A stretch of 64,000 bases of DNA, from positions 2,852,001 to 2,916,000 of the forward strand of contig WWBZ02000001.1 of the NCBI GenBank assembly GCA_011503125.2, in the 5' to 3' direction. The stretch comes from Botryosphaeria dothidea. Its lineage: Eukaryota; Ascomycota; Dothideomycetes; Botryosphaeriales; Botryosphaeriaceae. The notes under the pieces are model-generated. The model ran no database searches. It had not been told where the DNA came from and saw nothing but the letters and a program-made list of their open reading frames with translations. A program made the position numbers and the translations under genes. Shown in pieces: positions 57,401-64,000 of the stretch. The number at the start of each line of letters is the position of its first letter. Positions within the stretch are counted from its first letter, which is position 1.

Positions 57401-60400
57401 TACGCGAATCTGCAGATTAGCCGCGCACCTTGGGTGCTGGTGTCTGTGCAGACAATGCTGGTCGTACGCAAGGGAGCGAGGAATACTTTCGTGAGCGATG
57501 AAGGGCTTTCCTAAAGACACGGTTAGCGCAAGTGAAGCCCTGGAGTCCATGTCTGCTGCAGACCAAATGGCCTGGGCACAGGCTACCTGCGTCGCCGGCG
57601 GTCCTGGGTAATAGCTACTGTGCGACCGGCCGCACCTTTCGGCGTCTAGCTTCGAAAAGCAATTGCCCCCGGAACCGCGGAGCAAGCTCGATTCGCAAAG
57701 GGACTCCGCTCTCCTTATGCGTAGCGATGAGCAAGAACCGAATTCTGTAACAGCCGCCACTTCAACCGTCAGACCCTCAAGCTGTTGAGCGACCGACCAT
57801 GTCCAGAGCTCGTCGCCCGAGACCTACGTTACGACGGAAAAGCTTGTTGCAGCCCAGCTTTACAACGAAATCATGATCTTACAATTCTCACAGTGGTCGA
57901 AGTGGGTCTTTCACTCCCGCCTGACTCACACTCACCGACCCAAGCACAACGACGCACGACGCAATATTTCGGTCAATAAAGTTGGAGTGAGGCTTCAGAA
58001 TAATCAAAGCCTGAGGGGCATGACGTCCAAGTCGAAGGGACTTCGACCCACGAGCATGGAGCGGCCCGCGATACAGGAATATCTTTCGGGACGGAGCAGC
58101 GGAAAGCGCGTGGAGAATGGCACGGCCCGCGCCCTTGTTTAGGAGCTACGCACAGCCTTGTCGTCCGCCCCTTTCTTACCCAATGCGAACACAGGCTTTT
58201 CCGCCTCGTTGGCGCTGAGGACCAATTCACAAAGCGTGCTCAGATGCTTTCAAATTTCTCCGCTCTGGGCTTAAGGAAAACAGTCATAAGGTTGGTGGGA
58301 CACGCGAAGGTGAAAAGAGGAATCTGCCGGAACGGCCCACAGTACATGAGCACGTGGATGCCGCTCGTGCAGATCGCGCACACTGCCACGAGATCCGCTG
58401 CGTTCCAGGGGCCGCGTCTTTGCTTCCGCAAACCCAGGCTCGTGGACCGGCACTGTGGTTCTGGTACGTCATCAAATGGTGCATGTCAAGCCGGCGCATC
58501 GTTATGTGAGAGGCGCAGTTCCTTCCCATGCTGGAGCTGGCTCCGAGGTAGGTCTGGCGCTGGTCTCATACTTTGACTCGTGAACGACGTAGACGACAAA
58601 TTGGCGCCTCGGCTATGTACGTACGAAGGCCTGGCCTCGTCGGGGCGATGCAGTGAAAACTCTATTAAAGTGGCACCAACTATGCCAGCCCCTTGGCTCG
58701 CTCTGAGTTCAGATTTAATCGATCAAATGCCTCTGTACCACTGCTCTGACAAGAACTGAATGCCTTTCACGTTGTTCAAGACCTCAGAAGCAGTCGAGCA
58801 CGAGCATCATGCACGCTTCTATTCTCGAAAAGCTGTTGCACTCGGTTCGATCCACTGATCCTCAGCAATTTCAATCCCACAACACCTGAGAGTTACGAAC
58901 CGTCCGATTTATACATTCGTGTAAACACTGGACATCAAATACGAACCGATCATCTTCCGGCGCTCCTCTTGACTGCTCTACTTGAAACATCCATCACTGA
59001 GCCACTTGTTCCTACGACTTCCGCTGGGCTTGAACTGTCCACAGATTGGCTCATAAAGTGATGGCACACATGCCATTGCCTTAGGGGCTGGGGCAAACAT
59101 CGTCACGTTCAGGATATCAAAGTATAAGGATAAAACTGAAGCGTCCCATGGGGACTTTCGTTCACTACTGCAATACTTTTGGGCTCAATCCCGGGTCACT
59201 TCGTACTCGCAATCCTTCCTCGCAACGCTAGGGCTTTCTCCATTCCTCAAATTCGCTAAAGATGGGCAAAAAGTGGAATCCATAGGGCCTTCTAACCATT
59301 TACAAAGGGGCCATGTGACCCCGCCCACAAGCCCAGGCGTGAGTTCAGGATGACTCCATATTTTCTTCTCCCTCGCACTCGCCACGACGTACTCGCCTAG
59401 TATTCCTAAGAGTCATTCCACCATCCACCATACAACTAACCTAAAAGGTTCGGGAATCGGTGTTGTTACATGGGAACAATTTCCTGACACAAGGTCCCTA
59501 CATTTTTGCCTTTGTGCGCATGCGGAGACGAGGGTCCTTGATCGCCATCTGCCGAACCTTCGGGCGGTAACAGAAGCTGCCTCAACCGAAATGTAGCTCG
59601 GCCGACTGTTTGTTCATGCCTATCGGCTCGGCCCGAAGAATTCCCTCCCAGTTGTTATTGCAGGCATCTGAATAACACATAAATCCTAACGATCATTCTT
59701 CGGCGCGTTACTACGAATCTGTACTATAAGTTGAGGTTTGGGGTGTCTTTGCATGGTCTAGCTAAGCTAACGCCATTACAGGGGAGTATAGTCACCCGCT
59801 CACACGAGGTCGATTCCAAAGCCTGCGGACTTGAAACATTGCCCAGGCCTTGACTGTTGGGAACACTGGTGACATCTCTATCCGGAAGAGGCATCCACTC
59901 CACACGGTTGCTTTTGGCGAATACTTCGAGCCCCTCGTACTATGGAGTTACCTAGGCCGGCAATGGTGTTGGTCTTTCGGGATATGTTGGAAATGTTTTT
60001 GGCCCCCGAGTGACCGGGAAGATCAGCCATATCAAGCCTCCACGACTGCTGTTGCTTCGATATGCTTCTTCAGAGCACAGCGCCTTTCAGGTTCGGCTTA
60101 TGCAGGTCTGGCGGGGCAAGTGACCAATAGTATTGCAGAATCAAGGGCAAACGCGTAGGGAGTGGAAGTCTAATTATACTTACATTTGTATGATTCATTC
60201 TATTCCCTACATGAAGAGTGTTTTTCCACTACTGTCATGCGTCATGTAGGCCATGTAGTTGGGAGAAATACTTATTCGCGACGCCGGTCCGCATAAGCCC
60301 TGTAACAGACCACACTGGCGAGGATGATTCTTGATCTTTTGCACATGAAGTTGTTGGATCGCTAATTTGATAGAGGAAGCTGGGCAATGTCATTTTACCT

Positions 60401-60747
60401 GCCTCTGCGCATGGAAGCGAAAACGACCACAATCCCAGCTGATTGAGCCGGCAAACCTAGGTTGATCCTTTCTGTCATGGCCCATTTGGGAAGAACATAG
60501 GATGCAAAAGCAAATGAGATACGTTGGTTATGGCTTGGTGAACGTTGAGAGAAGCTCTCCCATTCATGAATTATGCATGTACAAGAAAGTAGAACAACAA
60601 GTATTAATCTTCTTCAGTCATCCGAAACGCCTTGAAAATGCTGACCGTTGTCGCGAGTCCAAGAGAAGAAATGTGTACAGAGACCGCCGTTCTAAGAAGC
60701 TGTTAGCCTTTTTGCATGTGTAGTGTATCTAGTGATTTGCTCACTTA
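54426..60747. other. 6.3-kb gene-poor region
   Basis: 54426-55680 is GC-rich and probably the promoter of the Zn2Cys6 gene. From 55680 to 60740 the composition is mixed to AT-rich, and no open frame on either strand has recognisable motifs, splice-consistent continuation or a signal peptide. No transposon terminal repeats or reverse-transcriptase motifs were noticed. It may hold non-coding RNA or decayed sequence. Confidence 0.5.
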
Positions 60748-61011
60748 CTACTGGCCGCTTTGGTTTGAGGGGGCATCCTGCTTATCGTGACGGCACCTCT
60801 CGATGGTGCTGCAGCCACGCTGCCAGTCGTTGGGAGGAGGGTTGCCGCCGCCAGGCTGGCAGTTGGCCTTGTTCTTTGGGTCGCAGGGAACCCCGTTGGC
60901 GCCCATTGCACCGTTGCTGATGTGTCCGTTGTCTGGGTTGGGGTTGGCAACGGGAGCGGGGAGAGCGGCGGCAAGGCCAGCGACAAAGAAGAGGGCAATG
61001 GTGAAGCGCAT
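60748..61011 (-). CDS. Small secreted RALF-like peptide precursor
   Basis: This is a single exon of 87 residues. A signal peptide MRFTIALFFVAGLAAA is cleaved near 16/17. The mature part contains HISNGAMGANGVPC (30-43) and a C-terminal RGCSTIERCR (65-74). It has four cysteines, 43, 51, 67 and 73, the last pair spaced by five residues. Plant RALF peptides have the order YISYGAL, then VPC, then a second Cys, then RGCS-x-I-x-RCR; the match in order and spacing is strong. Fungal RALF-like peptides are known from plant-associated ascomycetes, where they raise host apoplastic pH through the FERONIA receptor. Here the two tyrosines of YISY are His30 and Asn33. The short acidic/polar tail HDKQDAPSNQSGQ is extra. 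Role as a host-directed peptide is inferred. Confidence 0.8.
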   Translation of the reverse strand: MRFTIALFFVAGLAAALPAPVANPNPDNGHISNGAMGANGVPCDPKNKANCQPGGGNPPPNDWQRGCSTIERCRHDKQDAPSNQSGQ

Positions 61012-63694
61012 TTTGGTGGATTGGTCGGTCGGTTGACTGGGTGGGGATTGGAATGGTTGGTCGGGATTATTCGAAGAGTTAGAAGGGAAGATTGTAGGAA
61101 TCGAATGCTCTGCTGCTGGATGGTGAGAGCAGTAGTGATGTGAAGGAGTCCTTTATAGGACTGAGAAGTGTGCTAGAAGAAGCCATTGAGACAAGCTACT
61201 CTTTTTTCACGACGCAACGGGTAAGACGAGGGCGTCTGGTTGAAGTTTCGATTAATTAGTATGAAGGTGTTTTGGACCACTTTCTGGACACAGGGCGTGC
61301 TGGTGGTGAGCTTCTGGCGCCTCAGGCATTGTCCGTCGCTGGATGCACAAGATTCCAGAAGCGGCCAGAGCAACGGCTCTCGATGTGGTCGAGCCGCCAA
61401 TGGCTGGGCGTGGAAAGGCGGTTGCGCGGGCGTTTGAAAAGTTGTAATGGCTCGACGTCGTGCCTGAGCTACGTGGCAGGGGTGGCGCTGGCACTTCCCC
61501 TGCTTGGGAAAAGGCTTGGTATCTGCCCGTGAATCCTGCCGCCATGCGGCCCGCGGATGAGTGCTTCCTTCGCGGCCTTGGACGCATTTGGGACAAGCGA
61601 AAGAGGCCGACTGACCGCTTGGGGAAGTCTGTGTTAGCGTGCTGCATGGGCGTGCAATCTCACAAAAGCTCGGGGCTGCTGCTGTGGTGCACGATGCTAA
61701 GCTAGAAAAGGAAGGGTCGCGCTCTTAAATTTTGGAAACTGCGGTGTGCGATGAGCAGACGCTGTGATCATCAACCGCGTTGCATTCTGACCTGTATGCC
61801 TGATGAGCGTCTGGGCGAGTTGCTCTTCGGACCTTTTGAGACCCGTAGACGGCAACGTGGCTGCGCGTTCCTGCTGTGCGCTGGCCTGTCTGCGACGACA
61901 TGGCTCTTCTGCCATGCAAGCGGCGACACAGCCGTCGTTTCGACTGTACAGGTGCAGAGCAACACGGTAGCGGTAGGCATCGGTGCAAATTGAGGGGGCG
62001 AGATGGGTGAGGCAGCGCGAAAAATCTCTCCCTCGGAGTCTCGCGCATGGCAAGAACATCAACGGGAAAGCCATCAAAAATTGCGCCGGTGAAGACCCCG
62101 AAGGAGATTCATACTAAGCCACCTCCACGCTGTGCAATGCAGGGCAGCCCCAACGAGATAAGTATGAATATCTTGTTGCCACTGCAGCTCCAAGCGACGA
62201 GCATGTATAAACATCTGGAGATAAAGTGGATTTTTGGAGAAGCTGATTGCGCTTGGTCGGGCAGTACCAGAACAAAGCATTTTTGTTATGTCTGTCCAAA
62301 CCTGCCTTCTGAGTGAATCCTGTGGAACTACATCCACGGAAGCTACACATGAATAAATTCATTGGGACATCGTTTTAAGGCGCTTTATGTTTCTGTTTCT
62401 TTCAATCTCTTCGGTTTCCTTCTAATTTAGGCGATGAAACTTCTCCTCACCTTGTCCGTTTGTTGCTATGATGTCTAGTAAAGTACCACTATAGATGCTC
62501 GATGACATTCTCGAGGCTACAGCACTTTAACATTTTTTTTTCATTTTTTTCCAACACATGCAAAGTGTTTTCCTCTTTACCAATGCGATTGAATCATCAG
62601 CAGGTATCCAGTGAGAATTCTTTGGACATCTTGGACATTTTGGAACACGAAGGACATAACGCGGCGGTTCTTCGATCGTCCATAGCGGCTGTGTGTCGAT
62701 CTCAATAAACTTCCTGCATCTTTCGCGTGTCGTTTTTATGGATGACGGGAGATGGGCTGCATTCAAGCTCTTTCGAAGCCAGCCGTGTATCATTCGTTAT
62801 CTCCATTGCTTTCCTTGCTCGATGGCTTCATATTACCGAAATAAGTCGTTGTGTCGTCTACTTCAATGCTGCTCTCCTTTTTGTCGCTGACCTGGCTGAG
62901 TTCGGAATGATCTCTTTTTAGCTCAATGCTTTGAGAGATTTGTCTCCTCGTTATACCGTTTGCCTTGTCGACTTCTCTATTCCGAATAGAGTACCTTATT
63001 CTCTACCTTTCGTTTGCCTATGATTGCTTCCAGAAGGGAAACAGATTACTTCAGGGTAATCAACAAATAAAATAAATCTCCCAAAGACCTTATACTTAAC
63101 CTCCCACTCTACCACCCACTTAGATATTTTCGTATCGACCCTAAGATCTAGAGATTCAAGGTAGGTAGCAAACCTTTCGAACATATGATATCCGACTCTT
63201 GCACCGAAACATACTTCGACAGTAGCGGAGATCTTATCTCGTAACGAGAAAGTAAATTCTTCATGGATTGAGCGTATCTCTGTCGAATATTTCCTAGCCG
63301 GGTCGACGCAACCCCGGCGGATGAAGTGAGCAAATATGGAGTATCTATTACGGCTGTGTGTGTATGTGTGTGTGTCGTAGAAAGCAAAAGCCTACGGGTG
63401 TTCTAAAACTCTGAAAGGGCCTTCTAGTTGGCGAAGTTGCTCGAGCTTACGCGCATCAAGGTATTTGTCTGGTGGACCAAGAGGGAGATTACCGATACTC
63501 CTTCTTGGGTTGCATTGAGATGCTTTCGTGTACGATGGTAAAAGTTGGTCAAAGGTACAGAAGCAACGAAAGGTGAATAAGAGCGCGGGCCAACGGGCGC
63601 TGTTTGCCAAGGCACCAAGTTTCGCTTAACGGCAGCTTGTCGGCAAAATTTATTTGTAGTATATATTTTATAATATTTTCTTTTTCACCTACAA
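61012..63694. other. Intergenic: RALF-like promoter and tRNA flank
   Basis: The RALF-like promoter is at 61012-61200. The rest has no supportable gene. A TG-rich microsatellite lies at about 63353-63377. Confidence 0.5.
61151..61157 (-). promoter_or_regulatory. TATA box of the RALF-like gene
   Basis: TATAAAG on the minus strand lies about 140 nt upstream of the ATG at 61011. It is the only such element in this promoter, and the position allows a leader of roughly 100 nt. Confidence 0.45.
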
Positions 63695-63797
63695 GCCTCC
63701 CTGGCGCAATGGCAGCGCGTTGGACTTCTACTCGAATAATACGGGTTTCGTTGAACGTGTAATCCAAAGGTTGCGGGTTCGAGTCCCGCGGGAGGTG
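63695..63797 (+). tRNA. tRNA-Arg (UCU) with a 31-nt intron
   Basis: The cloverleaf can be drawn by hand. The acceptor stem is GCCTCCC/GGGAGGT (first pair G-U) with discriminator G. The D-stem is GCGC/GCGC with loop AATGGCA. The anticodon stem is TTGGA/TCCAA with loop CTTCTAA, so the anticodon is TCT. The T-stem is GCGGG/CCCGC with loop TTCGAGT. The intron 63731-63761 follows position 37, the standard eukaryotic site. It reads AGA codons (Arg), and its U34 is a known Elongator-type target class. Confidence 0.95.
63731..63761 (+). other. tRNA-Arg intron
   Basis: A 31-nt insertion lies between positions 37 and 38 of the anticodon loop. Its exact edges could shift by a base because the flanking A residues repeat. 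Confidence 0.85.
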
Positions 63798-63805
63798 CGT
63801 ATTCA

Positions 63806-63821
63806 TTTTAGTCTTGTTTTT
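63806..63821 (+). terminator. RNA polymerase III terminator
   Basis: TTTT (63806-63809) and TTTTT (63817-63821) on the coding strand lie 9-24 nt after the tRNA 3' end, as expected for Pol III. Confidence 0.7.
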
Positions 63822-64000
63822 GCATTTCTGAATACAAAGTCAGATATAGAAACGAGCATCGTTGTAATTAGTATCTAAAAGTAAGGGCTAGTTGGTAACA
63901 GCAAAGTCTTCACTATCTGGATAAAACCGAGATAACGTCATCAGATACGCTGAGAAAAGAGCACGACAGGACTTCGTTGCCAGATATTACGCTCTACTCA

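Noticed and set aside
54426..63694. Transposon or RIP-degraded repeat
   Set aside because: No transposase or reverse-transcriptase motifs, no terminal repeats and no strong AT bias were seen by eye; a repeat search could still change this.

Overview
This window is nuclear chromosomal DNA from a filamentous ascomycete (Pezizomycotina; Dothideomycetes is my guess from gene style and was not tested). The evidence is dense short spliceosomal introns (mostly 46-70 nt, GT..AG with CTRAC-like branch points 10-25 nt before the acceptor), long GC-rich and CT-rich promoters, Ser/Thr-rich wall-type secreted proteins, and well-known fungal single-copy genes on both strands. I support 22 protein-coding genes (one cut by the left edge) and one intron-containing tRNA gene. 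I see no operons, CRISPR, rRNA or recognisable transposon. Exon boundaries were read by eye; every multi-exon model sums to a whole number of codons.

Layout: 1-302 (-) is the 5' end of an STS1/Cut8-like proteasome tether. 0.9-10.8 kb holds MTR4 (-), COX8 (+) and ELP1 (+). 13.6-17.6 kb holds a branched-chain aminotransferase (-) and a PQ-loop vacuolar transporter (-). 18.4-26.1 kb holds two secreted or membrane Ser/Thr-rich proteins (+) and a single-pass membrane protein of unknown function (-). 28.6-32.9 kb holds a protoglobin (-), an Alba-domain protein (+) and NAA10 (-). 33.5-41.1 kb holds a P450 (-), ribosomal stalk P1 (-), a DUF2408 protein (+), a Set7-like SET protein (-) and TRAPPC13 (+). 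43.2-54.4 kb holds a DENN-domain protein (+), an SDR (+), mitochondrial malonyl-CoA:ACP transacylase (-) and a Zn2Cys6 factor fused to a maltose-acetyltransferase-like domain (-). 54.4-63.7 kb is gene-poor and contains a small secreted RALF-like peptide (-); a tRNA-Arg(UCU) lies at 63.7 kb.

Most genes are independent housekeeping functions: RNA surveillance (MTR4), wobble-uridine modification (ELP1) next to a tRNA reading AGA, translation (P1), N-terminal acetylation (NAA10), respiration (COX8), mitochondrial fatty-acid synthesis (MCT1) and trafficking (TRAPPC13, DENN). They do not form a biosynthetic cluster. The most interesting items are the RALF-like peptide with a degenerate receptor motif (HISN where plants have YISY), the transcription factor whose fused acetyltransferase domain appears to lack its catalytic histidine, a 9-nt microexon in COX8, and a GC-AG intron in MCT1.
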